Positions 9,372 to 18,375 of a stretch of 64,000 nucleotides of DNA are shown piece by piece. The position numbers and the translations under genes are program-made. The stretch is from the NCBI RefSeq assembly GCF_029697505.1, contig NZ_JARJEF010000003.1:370939-434938 (forward strand), read 5' to 3'. The stretch's first letter is position 1, and each line of letters starts with the position of its first letter. This DNA comes from Pseudophaeobacter profundi (lineage in GTDB: Bacteria > Pseudomonadota > Alphaproteobacteria > Rhodobacterales > Rhodobacteraceae). The notes beneath the pieces were generated by a model, which had not been told where the DNA came from, ran no database searches, and was given only the letters and a program-made list of their open reading frames with translations.

Positions 9372-10634
9372 ATGTCCGATGGAACCCAGGCCCGCCGTAC
9401 GGTGATCTACCTTCTGGATCAGGTTCTGGGCGAGGGCCGGTTGTTGGCAGAATGTTATGCCGCTGGCGCGCTGGAGCGGCTGACGCCGGAAGATCGTGCC
9501 CGTACCCAGCGCCTGACCCTGCAGACCCTGCGCAGCCTGGAACGCGCCGATCGCGTGCTGCAAAAGCATCTGAAGAAATCGACGCCGTTGACCGTGCATA
9601 ATGCGCTGCGGCTGGGAACGGTTGAACTGTGCCACGGGGCTGCCGCGCATGGGGTGGTCAATGACATGGTGGCGATCATCTCCAAGCACCGCCGCCATGG
9701 CCAACTGAAAGGGCTGGTCAATGCGGTGCTGCGCAAAGTGGCAGATCAGGGTCCGGCAGAATGGGCCAAACTGCGGGTGCCGCGCCTGCCGAAATGGCTG
9801 CGCAGCCCGCTGGCGCAGGCCTGGGGCAGTGCCGCCATGCTTGAGATTGAAGCGGCCCACTATGCCGGCGCGCCGTTGGATATCACCGGAAAACCGGGTG
9901 CGGATCTGTCGCCGCTGGGCGGACAGCGCATGGCGACGGGGTCGCAGCGTCTGGCCGAGGCCGGGCAGGTTTCGGTGCTGCCGGGGTATGAGGCCGGGGA
10001 TTGGTGGGTGCAGGATGCCGCTGCTGCACTGCCCGCCCAGATCCTGCAGGCGCAAAAGGGCGAGCGGGTGCTTGATCTTTGTGCAGCGCCGGGTGGCAAG
10101 ACCATGCAGATGGCCGCCAGCGGTGCCTTGGTGACGGCGGTGGATAGCTCTGCTGCGCGGATGGATCGCCTGCGCGAAAACCTTGCCCGCACCGGGCTGG
10201 CTGCCGATCTGGTGGTTGGCGATGCCTTGGAACAGGCGGGGCAGTTTGATGCGGTATTGCTGGATGCACCCTGTTCTGCCACCGGTACCATTCGCCGCCA
10301 CCCCGATCTGCCACATGCCAAGGACGGCGCGGCCTTTGGTGCCCTGATAGAGCTGCAGGCGCAGATGCTTGCCCATGCCTGGAGCCTGGTCAAACCCGGT
10401 GGGCGTCTGGTCTTTTGCACCTGCTCGCTGCTGCCGGACGAAGGCGAATGCCAGATCGAAGAGGCGCTGGAGATCTTTCCGGATATGTCCGCCGACAGCA
10501 GCGTGCTGGCGTCGCTGGGAATTGATCCGGCCTGGATCACTGAAGAAGGCGGCCTGCGTCTGCGCCCGGATTACTGGCGGGATCAGGGTGGCATGGATGG
10601 GTTTTACATGGCGCTTCTGCGCAAATCTGCCTGA
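9372..10634 (+). CDS. rsmB: 16S rRNA m5C methyltransferase, RsmB family
   Basis: 420 residues. The N-terminal NusB-like domain (about 1-140) is followed by the Rossmann methyltransferase domain with SAM loop VLDLCAAPGGKT, motif IV LLDAPCSATGTIRRHPD and motif VI FCTCSLLPDEGE. The two cysteines (PCS and CTCS) are the pair used by RNA m5C enzymes. The start MSDGTQ follows an AAGGAGA site at 9359-9365. In this order rsmB is commonly followed by the heparinase-like gene and purH, as here. Confidence 0.94.
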   Translation: MSDGTQARRTVIYLLDQVLGEGRLLAECYAAGALERLTPEDRARTQRLTLQTLRSLERADRVLQKHLKKSTPLTVHNALRLGTVELCHGAAAHGVVNDMVAIISKHRRHGQLKGLVNAVLRKVADQGPAEWAKLRVPRLPKWLRSPLAQAWGSAAMLEIEAAHYAGAPLDITGKPGADLSPLGGQRMATGSQRLAEAGQVSVLPGYEAGDWWVQDAAAALPAQILQAQKGERVLDLCAAPGGKTMQMAASGALVTAVDSSAARMDRLRENLARTGLAADLVVGDALEQAGQFDAVLLDAPCSATGTIRRHPDLPHAKDGAAFGALIELQAQMLAHAWSLVKPGGRLVFCTCSLLPDEGECQIEEALEIFPDMSADSSVLASLGIDPAWITEEGGLRLRPDYWRDQGGMDGFYMALLRKSA

Positions 10635-10737
10635 TCGATACCCCGCCTGCGCATTCTTCGGTGACTTGAGGCAGCAACACCGCTAGTCTTTTGCCAAAAC
10701 GCCAGAACTTCAAAGCAAAAGGCGTGAGGCAGAGAGC

Positions 10738-12492
10738 ATGTCCAGATACGATAGAGTGGCGGGTCGTGGGACCCGGATCATGAATAGGTTATATGCCTGG
10801 CGCGCCCGCAAGCAGCCAGCCGCCAGCGGGTTTGTGTCACGCCCCGAGCCGCGCACCATCGGCAGTTTTGCCCGTGGGCGGCAGCTGGTGGCAGGCAATC
10901 TGCTCTTTGCTGGGTTTTTGGTCGAATCGGACACCACCGGGCTCTGGGATGTGACGGCCCCCGATGCGGCTTTCGAGGCAGAGCGTCAGGGGTTTGCCTG
11001 GCTGGATGATCTCGCAGCGGTGGGCGATATCCGGGCGCGGCAGAAGGCCCAGAAATGGGTCTGGGGCTGGATCGAAACCCATGGCGCTGCGGCCGGGTTT
11101 GGCGCGGCCCTGTCATGGTCGCCGGATCTGACCGGGCGGCGGGTTATCCGCTGGATCAACCACGCATTGTTTTTGCTCAGCGGCAAGGACCGGGCTGAGA
11201 GCGAGGCCTTTTATCAGTCTCTGTCGCAGCAGACCTGGTTCCTGTCGCGGCGCTGGCAGGGGGCCTCTCCGGGGTTGCCCCGGTTTGAGGCGCTTACAGG
11301 GCTGATCTATGCCGGGCTGGCGCTACAGGGGCGCGAAGAGCTGGCCGATCCGGCCATCCGCGCCCTGGCGCAGGAATGTGAAAGCCAGATCGACGCTGAA
11401 GGCGGTGTGCCAACCCGCAACCCCGAAGAACTTCTGGAGGTCTTCACCCTGCTGACCTGGGCTGCCGCCGCCCTGCATGAGGCGGGGCGCACGGTGCCTG
11501 CAGCGCAGATCAAGGCGATAGAACGGATTGCCCCGGCACTGCGGACGTTGCGCCATGCGGACGGCGGGCTGGCGCGGTTTCACGGTGGCGGTCGTGGACT
11601 GGAAGGTTGGCTGGATCACGCGCTGGCCGCCGCCCATGTTTCCGGCAAGCATCTTGATGGTCTGGCGATGGGCTATGCCCGGCTTGCGGCCCGGCGCACA
11701 TCGGTGGTGATCGATGCGGCTGTTCCGCCCCAGGGGGCGGCCTCGAGCAATGGCCATGCCTCGACCCTGGCGTTTGAGCTGACCTCGGGGCGGCGTCCCC
11801 TGGTGGTGAACTGCGGATCGGGAGAGACCTTTGGCCTGGAATGGCGTCGTGCAGGGCGGGCCACCCCGTCGCATTCCACCCTTTGCCTGGCGGGGCATTC
11901 CAGCGCGCGTCTGGCACCGGCGGACCGCACCACCGGGCAAGAGCTACTGGTCGAGGGGCCAGCCGAGGTGCAGATCGCGCTGGAGGAAGAGACCACAGCC
12001 AACCGCTTTCAGGGCGGTCATGACGGTTATCTGCGTGACTTTGGTCTGACCCATGCGCGTACCCTGGAATTGTCAGATGATGGCCGCAGCCTGTCGGGCG
12101 AAGATCTTCTGGTGGCCATCGAAGAGCCTGCCAAGCGGGTTTTCTCCAAAATGCTGGATCGCTCTGGCACCCAGGGTATTGGCTTTGAGTTGCGACTACA
12201 CCTGCACCCAGAGGTGGATTCGACGCTGGATCTGGGGGGCGCTGCAGTTTCGATGGCGCTGAAAAGCGGTGAGATCTGGGTCTTCCGCCATGATGGAAAC
12301 TGTGAATTGACGCTGGAACCCAGTGTTTATCTGGAAAAAACGCGATTAAAGCCGCGAGCAGCCAAGCAGATCGTTTTATCTGGCCGCGCAATCGAGTATG
12401 CGACACGCGTCCGGTGGACGCTGAGCAAGGCGCAAGAGACCGCCATTGCCGTGCGTGACCTGAATCGGGATGAGCCCGAGATTTTTGATTGA
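10738..12492 (+). CDS. heparinase II/III family protein
   Basis: 584 residues. The N-terminal half is all-alpha (toroid-like, about 40-330, with [10 protein letters not shown] and [12 protein letters not shown]); the C-terminal half is beta-rich and holds the heparinase II/III domain (about 340-560, [17 protein letters not shown], then [12 protein letters not shown]). Family enzymes are polysaccharide lyases acting on uronic-acid polymers. No signal peptide is visible, so a cytoplasmic role in polymer or envelope sugar metabolism is possible. The stop precedes the purH start by about 34 bases. Confidence 0.87.
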   Translation: MSRYDRVAGRGTRIMNRLYAWRARKQPAASGFVSRPEPRTIGSFARGRQLVAGNLLFAGFLVESDTTGLWDVTAPDAAFEAERQGFAWLDDLAAVGDIRARQKAQKWVWGWIETHGAAAGFGAALSWSPDLTGRRVIRWINHALFLLSGKDRAESEAFYQSLSQQTWFLSRRWQGASPGLPRFEALTGLIYAGLALQGREELADPAIRALAQECESQIDAEGGVPTRNPEELLEVFTLLTWAAAALHEAGRTVPAAQIKAIERIAPALRTLRHADGGLARFHGGGRGLEGWLDHALAAAHVSGKHLDGLAMGYARLAARRTSVVIDAAVPPQGAASSNGHASTLAFELTSGRRPLVVNCGSGETFGLEWRRAGRATPSHSTLCLAGHSSARLAPADRTTGQELLVEGPAEVQIALEEETTANRFQGGHDGYLRDFGLTHARTLELSDDGRSLSGEDLLVAIEEPAKRVFSKMLDRSGTQGIGFELRLHLHPEVDSTLDLGGAAVSMALKSGEIWVFRHDGNCELTLEPSVYLEKTRLKPRAAKQIVLSGRAIEYATRVRWTLSKAQETAIAVRDLNRDEPEIFD

Positions 12493-12526
12493 GCCTAGAC
12501 TTGAGCCTGAAAAGGACCGCCCTGCC

Positions 12527-14116
12527 ATGACCGACCAGACCCCCATTCGCCGCGCCCTGCTTTCCGTATCCGACAAGACGGGTCTTATCGACCTGGGCAA
12601 GGCGCTAAGCGCACGCGGCGTTGAGCTTTTGTCCACCGGCGGTTCCGCCAAGACCCTGCGTGAGGCCGGGCTAGAGGTCAAGGATGTGGCTGAAATCACA
12701 GGCTTTCCTGAAATGATGGATGGGCGGGTGAAAACTCTTCATCCGATGGTACACGGCGGGCTGCTGGCGCTGCGCGACAATGCCGATCACATCAAGGCGA
12801 TGGAAGAGCATGGTATCGGCCCGATCGATCTTTTGGTGGTGAACCTTTACCCGTTTGAAGAAACCGTGGCCAAGGGTGCCGATTATGACACCTGCATCGA
12901 AAACATCGATATTGGCGGCCCGGCAATGATTCGCGCCGCCGCCAAGAATCACGGTGATGTCACCGTGGTTGTGGATGTCGCCGATTATGAGGCGCTGCTG
13001 GCCGACATGGATCAGAACGGTGGCACCACCGCACCTGATTTCCGCCGCAAGCTGGCCCAGATCGCCTATGCCCGCACCGCTGCCTATGATGCCGCCGTAT
13101 CCACCTGGCTGGCCGCCGCGCTAGAGCTGGAAGCCCCGCGCCGCCGTGCCTTTGCCGGTGAGCTGAAGCAGACCCTGCGCTATGGTGAGAACAGCCACCA
13201 GAAAGCAGCCTTCTACACCGATGGCACCGATCGCCCCGGTGTCGCCACGGCGCTGCAGCTGCAGGGCAAGGAGCTGTCCTACAACAATATCAACGACACG
13301 GATGCCGCCTATGAACTGGTGGCGGAATTTGATCCGGCTGAAACAGCTGCGGTGGCGATCATCAAGCACGCCAACCCTTGCGGCGTTGCCAAGGGGGCGA
13401 GCCTGGTTGAAGCCTATCAAAAGGCCTTTGATTGTGACCGCACCTCTGCCTTTGGTGGCATCGTGGCGCTGAACCAGCCGCTGGATGCGGAAACAGCCAC
13501 CAAGATTGTCGAGATCTTCACTGAGGTGGTGATTGCCCCCGGCGCTTCGGACGAGGCCAAGGCGATCTTTGCCGCCAAGAAAAACCTGCGCCTGCTGTTG
13601 ACTGATGGTCTGCCGGATACACGCGCTGCCATCACCGCTTATAAACAGGTGGGCGGCGGTGTTCTGGTGCAGGACAAAGACGTGGGCTACGTTGGCATGG
13701 ATGACCTGAAAGTGGTGACGGAAAAAGCCCCCACCGAAGAGCAAATGCAGGACCTTCTGTTCGCCTGGAAAGTCGCCAAACACGTGAAATCCAACGCCAT
13801 CGTCTATGTCAAAGGCAATGCCACCGTTGGCGTTGGGGCCGGCCAGATGAGCCGCCTGGATAGCGCCAATGTTGCGGCGTCCAAGGCGCAGCGCATGGCG
13901 GATGAACTGGGTCTGGACGAAAGCCTGGCCAAGGGATCGGCTGTGGCATCTGATGCGTTCTTTCCCTTTGCTGATGGTCTGCTGGAAGCAGCAGCAGCAG
14001 GCGCAACCTGCGTGATCCAGCCGGGCGGTTCCATGCGTGACGACGAGGTGATCGCCGCTGCCAACGCGCAGGGCATTGCCATGGTCTTTACCGGCATGCG
14101 CCACTTCCGCCACTAA
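12527..14116 (+). CDS. purH: bifunctional AICAR formyltransferase / IMP cyclohydrolase
   Basis: 529 residues, usual length. It catalyses the last two steps of IMP synthesis. The IMP cyclohydrolase domain opens with [20 protein letters not shown] and has the GRVKTLHP motif; the transformylase part carries [14 protein letters not shown] and [12 protein letters not shown], and the end has [14 protein letters not shown]. The start [10 protein letters not shown] follows an AAAGGA site; the upstream open frame overlaps the end of the heparinase-like gene. Confidence 0.98.
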   Translation: MTDQTPIRRALLSVSDKTGLIDLGKALSARGVELLSTGGSAKTLREAGLEVKDVAEITGFPEMMDGRVKTLHPMVHGGLLALRDNADHIKAMEEHGIGPIDLLVVNLYPFEETVAKGADYDTCIENIDIGGPAMIRAAAKNHGDVTVVVDVADYEALLADMDQNGGTTAPDFRRKLAQIAYARTAAYDAAVSTWLAAALELEAPRRRAFAGELKQTLRYGENSHQKAAFYTDGTDRPGVATALQLQGKELSYNNINDTDAAYELVAEFDPAETAAVAIIKHANPCGVAKGASLVEAYQKAFDCDRTSAFGGIVALNQPLDAETATKIVEIFTEVVIAPGASDEAKAIFAAKKNLRLLLTDGLPDTRAAITAYKQVGGGVLVQDKDVGYVGMDDLKVVTEKAPTEEQMQDLLFAWKVAKHVKSNAIVYVKGNATVGVGAGQMSRLDSANVAASKAQRMADELGLDESLAKGSAVASDAFFPFADGLLEAAAAGATCVIQPGGSMRDDEVIAAANAQGIAMVFTGMRHFRH

Positions 14117-14134
14117 ACAAGACACGAGAAAAAA

Positions 14135-14620
14135 ATGGCAGCAGCACGTTTGATTTTTTGGGGCGCCTTCTGGGCCTTTCTGGTGGACCAGGCTAGTAAA
14201 TATCTGGTCATCCACTGGATGGGCCTGTCCCGGCGTCTGAGCATAGATGTGCTGCCGCCCCTGCTGAATTTTCGCTATGGGGAAAACACTGGCATCAATT
14301 TTGGCCTGTTTGACAGCGATGTCGATACGGCGCGCTGGGTGTTGATTGGCCTGTCGCTGGCGATTTGTCTGGCGCTTGTGCTTTGGGTTGGGCGAGGCCG
14401 CGACAAGGGCGCGCTGATGCATGTTTCCGCCGGGCTGGTGATCGGCGGGGCCCTTGGCAATGTCGCGGATCGCCTGCTCTATGGTTATGTGCTCGATTTT
14501 CTCAATATGTCCTGCTGCGGGGTCAACAACCCCTATGTGTTCAATCTGGCAGACGTGTTCATTTTTGCTGGGGCGGCTGGTTTGATCCTGTTTGAGGGAC
14601 GCAGCAAAAAGCCTGCGTGA
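14135..14620 (+). CDS. lspA: lipoprotein signal peptidase (signal peptidase II)
   Basis: 161 residues with four membrane helices. Family boxes: VDQASKYLV, the NTGINFGLF box, GGALGNVADRLLYGYVLDF with catalytic D112, and VFNLADVFIFAG with catalytic D140. It cleaves prolipoprotein signal peptides at the lipobox after diacylglyceryl transfer. It lies 18 bases after purH and 55 bases before a DUF3035 lipoprotein gene that is one of its likely substrates. A CC pair (MSCCGVNN) between the two aspartate boxes is unusual. Confidence 0.96.
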   Translation: MAAARLIFWGAFWAFLVDQASKYLVIHWMGLSRRLSIDVLPPLLNFRYGENTGINFGLFDSDVDTARWVLIGLSLAICLALVLWVGRGRDKGALMHVSAGLVIGGALGNVADRLLYGYVLDFLNMSCCGVNNPYVFNLADVFIFAGAAGLILFEGRSKKPA

Positions 14621-14675
14621 CCTCCCCCGGGAAATAGGCTAAAACCGCGTTGAAACTGGCGGGAGTATTGGGGAA

Positions 14676-15197
14676 ATGCGAATTCCTCTGGCAATTATCG
14701 GTCTGATCTGTGCCGTGGCTGTAACAGGCTGCGGACAAAAATCGTTGCGCGACATTCGCAGCACCGGCCCCGGACCAGATGAATTTCTGGTGCTGCCGCC
14801 AAAACCGCTGAGCGCGCCGGCTGACTATGCCGCGTTGCCGCAGCCAACGCCGGGTGGCACCAATCGCACGGATACCAATCCGCAGGCCGATGCCGTGGCG
14901 GCCCTGGGCGGCAAGCCCTCGGCGCTGGTGCCGGGATCAGGTGTTCCAGCCAGCGATGTCGGCCTTGTCACCGCGTCTAGCCGGTATGGCGTGTCGCCGA
15001 ATGTGCGCCAGGCCCTGGCTGCAGAAGATGCCGCTTTCCTCAAACGCAGACGGCGCGGCGGACGTATCAAGATCGCGCCGGTTGACCGCTACGAACAGAT
15101 CTACGCCAAAGAGACGCTTGACCCCTTTGCCGCCAATGAGGCCTTTCGCCGGGCTGGGGCTGGCACACCCTCTGCGCCACCTGTGAGTGAAGAATAG
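14676..15197 (+). CDS. DUF3035 lipoprotein
   Basis: 173 residues. An N-terminal lipoprotein signal with lipobox VTGC (cysteine about residue 19) is followed by LRDIRSTGPGPDEFLVLPPKPL, the signature start of DUF3035, and proline-rich and basic segments (FLKRRRRGGR). The family is widespread in Rhodobacterales, with no known function. Its place after lspA and before the M16 pair is commonly conserved. No strong ribosome site is seen before the ATG. Confidence 0.85.
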   Translation: MRIPLAIIGLICAVAVTGCGQKSLRDIRSTGPGPDEFLVLPPKPLSAPADYAALPQPTPGGTNRTDTNPQADAVAALGGKPSALVPGSGVPASDVGLVTASSRYGVSPNVRQALAAEDAAFLKRRRRGGRIKIAPVDRYEQIYAKETLDPFAANEAFRRAGAGTPSAPPVSEE

Positions 15198-15565
15198 CGG
15201 CCACAGCCTGATCACCTTGTCTTGTTGCCTGCCGCCGCTTTGGGCAGGTGCGACCGGCTGCGGCTGCGGTGGCTGTGCGGCCAGCGATCACCTTTGCGAT
15301 AGTGATACTTGCGCTTGCGCCTCAAGGGGGTAGGTTAAGCGCGGATGAGCGGGTTGCGCTATTCCAACCATGATACCCGTCGGATGGCAGGCCAGATCCA
15401 GCGCGGCTAGATCGAAACTGATCCGGGGCCGCAGGCAGCCTGCCCGGTTCATCTGACTGGCACCATGGTTTGAAGCGACCCACTTGCCCCACTGATACAT
15501 CAACGCCCGATATAGGCCCGCGCTGCGGTCTGCAGCCCTGGTCTCGATAATGAGGAGAATGCCAA
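15198..15565. other. gene-free stretch between the DUF3035 gene and the M16 pair
   Basis: 368 bases. No open frame here has a recognised family. A 21-codon plus-strand frame at 15345-15410 starts ATGAGCGGGTTG, but a G-rich tract is 14 bases away and I do not call it a gene. Reverse frames of 70-95 codons here are probably chance. The stretch probably holds the promoter of the M16 genes and the end of the DUF3035 transcript; I could not identify clear -35/-10 boxes. Confidence 0.3.
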
Positions 15566-16954
15566 ATGATCCCAAGGATTACCTTGGCGGCGACCATGCT
15601 GAGCATCAGCCTGACAGGCAGCATGATCGGAGTCGGCAGCGGCGCTCTGGCTGAAACGCCCGCGACGGTCACAAAGGCCGAAGACCCGGTCACAAGTTTT
15701 TCGTTGGACAATGGCATGCAGGTTGTCGTGGTCGAAGATCACCGGGTGCCCGTGGTGCAGCATATGGTCTGGTACCGGGCGGGTTCTGCTGATGAACCTA
15801 TTGGTCAGTCCGGGGTTGCGCATTTTCTGGAACATTTGCTGTTCAAGGGCACAGATACCCTTGCCCCCGGCGAACTTTCGGCGACCGTGGCGGCCAATGG
15901 TGGGCGCGACAATGCCTTCACCAGTTATGATTACACAGCCTATTTTCAGCGGGTTGCTTCGGATCGGCTGGAACTGATGATGCAGATGGAAAGCGACCGG
16001 ATGGTCAATCTGCGCCTTGCCGAAGAGGATATTGTTACCGAACGCGAAGTGATCCTGGAAGAGCGCAACCAGCGCACGGATAACAGCCCTCGCGCTTTGT
16101 TTTCTGAACAGCTGAACGCTGCGCAATATCTGAACCATCGCTACGGGCAGCCGGTGATCGGCTGGCGTCACGAGATGGAAGAGCTGGACATGGCCGATGC
16201 GCTGTCCTTTTACGGCACCTATTACGCGCCAAATAATGCCATTCTGGTGGTGTCGGGTGATGTGGATCCGGAAGAGGTGAAATCCTTGGCCGAGACCTAT
16301 TATGGCGCGATCCCTGCAAATCCAGATCTGCCGCAGGTTCGGGCGCGCAGCAAAGAGCCGCCGCAAAACGCAGAGCGTCGCCTGATCTACCGTGACCCTC
16401 GCGTCGCCCAGCCCTATGTCCAGCGCTCTTATCTGGCGCCGGAACGCGATGCGGGCGCACAGGAAAAGGCCGCGGCGCTGTATCTTCTGGCCGAACTGCT
16501 GGGCGGGGGGACGACATCATATCTGGCCAACGCGCTGCAGTTTGATCAGCAGGTCGCGGTCTACACGGGTGCGTTTTATTCAGGCGTTTCGCTGGATGCG
16601 ACCAGCTTTGATTTTCTGGTGGTTCCAGCCGAAGGGGTCACCCTGCAAGAGGCCGAGGATGCATTGGATGCCACCCTGGCCGAATTCATGGCCAAAGGCG
16701 TGGATATGGAGCAGCTAGAGCGGATCAAACTGCAATTGCGGGCTTCGGAAATCTATGCGCGCGATAATGTCGATGGCATCGCCAATCGTTATGGCCGGGC
16801 GCTGACCTCGGGGCTGACGATTGCGGATGTGCAGGATTGGCCAAAGGTTTTGCAATCGATTACCGCGGATGAAATCATCGCTGCGGCGCAGGATTTGCTT
16901 CGTCCTGAGGCCTCGGTGACGGGGTGGATGATGCGGCAGGAGGAGGGCAAGTGA
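15566..16954 (+). CDS. M16 family zinc metallopeptidase, catalytic subunit
   Basis: 462 residues with an N-terminal signal peptide (cut near ALAET, about residue 30), so periplasmic. The inverted zinc motif HFLEH lies at 86-90, and the downstream glutamate ligand is in the EEDIVTEREVILEERNQ segment. The second half has the paired M16 fold. A GAGGAGA site precedes the ATG. The next gene is a sister protein without the HxxEH motif; the pair probably forms a heterodimer like other bacterial M16 pairs. Its target peptide is unknown. Confidence 0.94.
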   Translation: MIPRITLAATMLSISLTGSMIGVGSGALAETPATVTKAEDPVTSFSLDNGMQVVVVEDHRVPVVQHMVWYRAGSADEPIGQSGVAHFLEHLLFKGTDTLAPGELSATVAANGGRDNAFTSYDYTAYFQRVASDRLELMMQMESDRMVNLRLAEEDIVTEREVILEERNQRTDNSPRALFSEQLNAAQYLNHRYGQPVIGWRHEMEELDMADALSFYGTYYAPNNAILVVSGDVDPEEVKSLAETYYGAIPANPDLPQVRARSKEPPQNAERRLIYRDPRVAQPYVQRSYLAPERDAGAQEKAAALYLLAELLGGGTTSYLANALQFDQQVAVYTGAFYSGVSLDATSFDFLVVPAEGVTLQEAEDALDATLAEFMAKGVDMEQLERIKLQLRASEIYARDNVDGIANRYGRALTSGLTIADVQDWPKVLQSITADEIIAAAQDLLRPEASVTGWMMRQEEGK

Positions 16955-18285
16955 TGCGCCTTACAGTGATAAAGACGGCTCTGTTTTTCTGGGCCGGGAT
17001 CGCAGCGCTGGCGCTGCCGGCGCAGGCGGAAATCAAGATAGAAGAAGTCACTTCACCCGGTGGCATCACTGCCTGGCTGGTCGAGGACCATTCGATCCCC
17101 TTTACCGCGCTAGAGCTGCGCTTTCGCGGCGGCACCTCGCTGGATGCGCCGGGCAAACGGGGGGCGACCTATCTGATGGCTGGCCTTCTGGAGGAAGGAT
17201 CCGGTGACATGCGGGCGCAGGACTATACCCGCGCGGTTGAAAATCTGGCAGCCAGTTTTGGCTATGATGCCGACCGTGACAGCCTGTCGATCTCGGCCCG
17301 CTTTCTGAGCGAAAATCGCGATGCGGCAATTGCCCTGCTGCAGCAAACCCTGCAGCAGCCACGCTTTGATCAGGATGCATTGGACCGGGTTCGAGCACAG
17401 GTGCTTGCCGGGCTGCGGTCTGATCTGAAGGACCCCAACAAGATCGCCAGCCAGGCCTTTGCCGCCATGGCCTATGGCGACCACCCCTATGGCAGTTCCG
17501 GAAAGGGCAGCATCGAGAGCGTTTCGGAGCTGACGCGGCAGGATATCTTTGCTGCGCATGATGCCATCTTTGCCAAAGACCGGCTCTATGTCAGTGCGGT
17601 GGGGGACATCACCCCCGAAGATCTGGGGCTGCTGCTGGATCGGCTGTTGGGCGATCTGCCCGCCGCCGGGGCGGCGCTGCCGGGGCCAGCCGAGGTGACC
17701 ATTCCCGGGGGGGTCAGCATCGTTGACTATGACACACCGCAATCGGTGGCGCTGTTTGGCCATCAGGGGATTGAACGCGATGATCCCAGGTTCTTTGCCG
17801 CCTATATCATGAACCAAATTCTGGGCGGCGGGTCGTTTGACAGCCGCCTGATGAAAGAGGTACGGGCAAAACGCGGGCTGACCTATGGTGTCTATTCCTA
17901 TCTGGTGCCGCAGGATCTTGCGGCGACCTACATGGGGCAGCTGGGATCGGCCAACAGCAAGATGGCCGAAGCGGTCGAGGTGATTCAGGCTGAATGGCAG
18001 CGCCTTGCCAGCGATGGCGTCACCGAGAAAGAGCTGCAAGATGCCAAGACCTATCTGACCGGGGCCTATCCGCTGCGCTTTGATGGCAATGGCCAGATTG
18101 CATCGATCCTGGTGGGGATGCAGATGGATGACCTGCCGATCGACTATGTGCGGACCCGCAATGACAAGATCAACGCGGTGACACTAGAGGAGCTCAACCG
18201 CGTTGCCGCAGAGGTTCTGCGCCCGCAGGAGCTGCAATTTATCGTTGTGGGCCGCCCCGTTGGTTTGGCCGAGACAATCAACTGA
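16954..18285 (+). CDS. M16 family protein, non-catalytic partner
   Basis: 443 residues with a signal peptide (MRLTVIKTALFFWAGIAALA, cut near AQAE). Where the catalytic partner has HFLEH this protein has YLMAGLLEEGSG, so the zinc ligands are missing. It keeps the later M16 segment with ILGGGSFDSRLMKEVRAKRGLTYG, which serves substrate binding in M16 heterodimers. Its ATG shares one base with the stop of the upstream gene, after an AGGAGGG site, so the two are translated together. Confidence 0.92.
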   Translation: MRLTVIKTALFFWAGIAALALPAQAEIKIEEVTSPGGITAWLVEDHSIPFTALELRFRGGTSLDAPGKRGATYLMAGLLEEGSGDMRAQDYTRAVENLAASFGYDADRDSLSISARFLSENRDAAIALLQQTLQQPRFDQDALDRVRAQVLAGLRSDLKDPNKIASQAFAAMAYGDHPYGSSGKGSIESVSELTRQDIFAAHDAIFAKDRLYVSAVGDITPEDLGLLLDRLLGDLPAAGAALPGPAEVTIPGGVSIVDYDTPQSVALFGHQGIERDDPRFFAAYIMNQILGGGSFDSRLMKEVRAKRGLTYGVYSYLVPQDLAATYMGQLGSANSKMAEAVEVIQAEWQRLASDGVTEKELQDAKTYLTGAYPLRFDGNGQIASILVGMQMDDLPIDYVRTRNDKINAVTLEELNRVAAEVLRPQELQFIVVGRPVGLAETIN

Positions 18286-18325
18286 TCCCATCTGGCGCAG
18301 ATCTTTAGCGGACGCATGCAACAAG

Positions 18326-18353
18326 AAAGGCCGGGGAAATTCCCCGGCCTTTT
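18326..18353. terminator. bidirectional terminator between M16 pair and ALDH16 gene
   Basis: An almost perfect inverted repeat AAAGGCCGGGGAA / TTCCCCGGCCTTT (18326-18338 and 18340-18352) with T runs on both strands. It lies between two convergent transcription units. Confidence 0.92.
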
Positions 18354-18375
18354 CTGTGTTCTGCCTGGTCTGGCC

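Noticed and set aside
13121-14422. 433-codon minus-strand frame across purH and lspA
   Set aside because: Antisense to two confident genes with no domain of its own.
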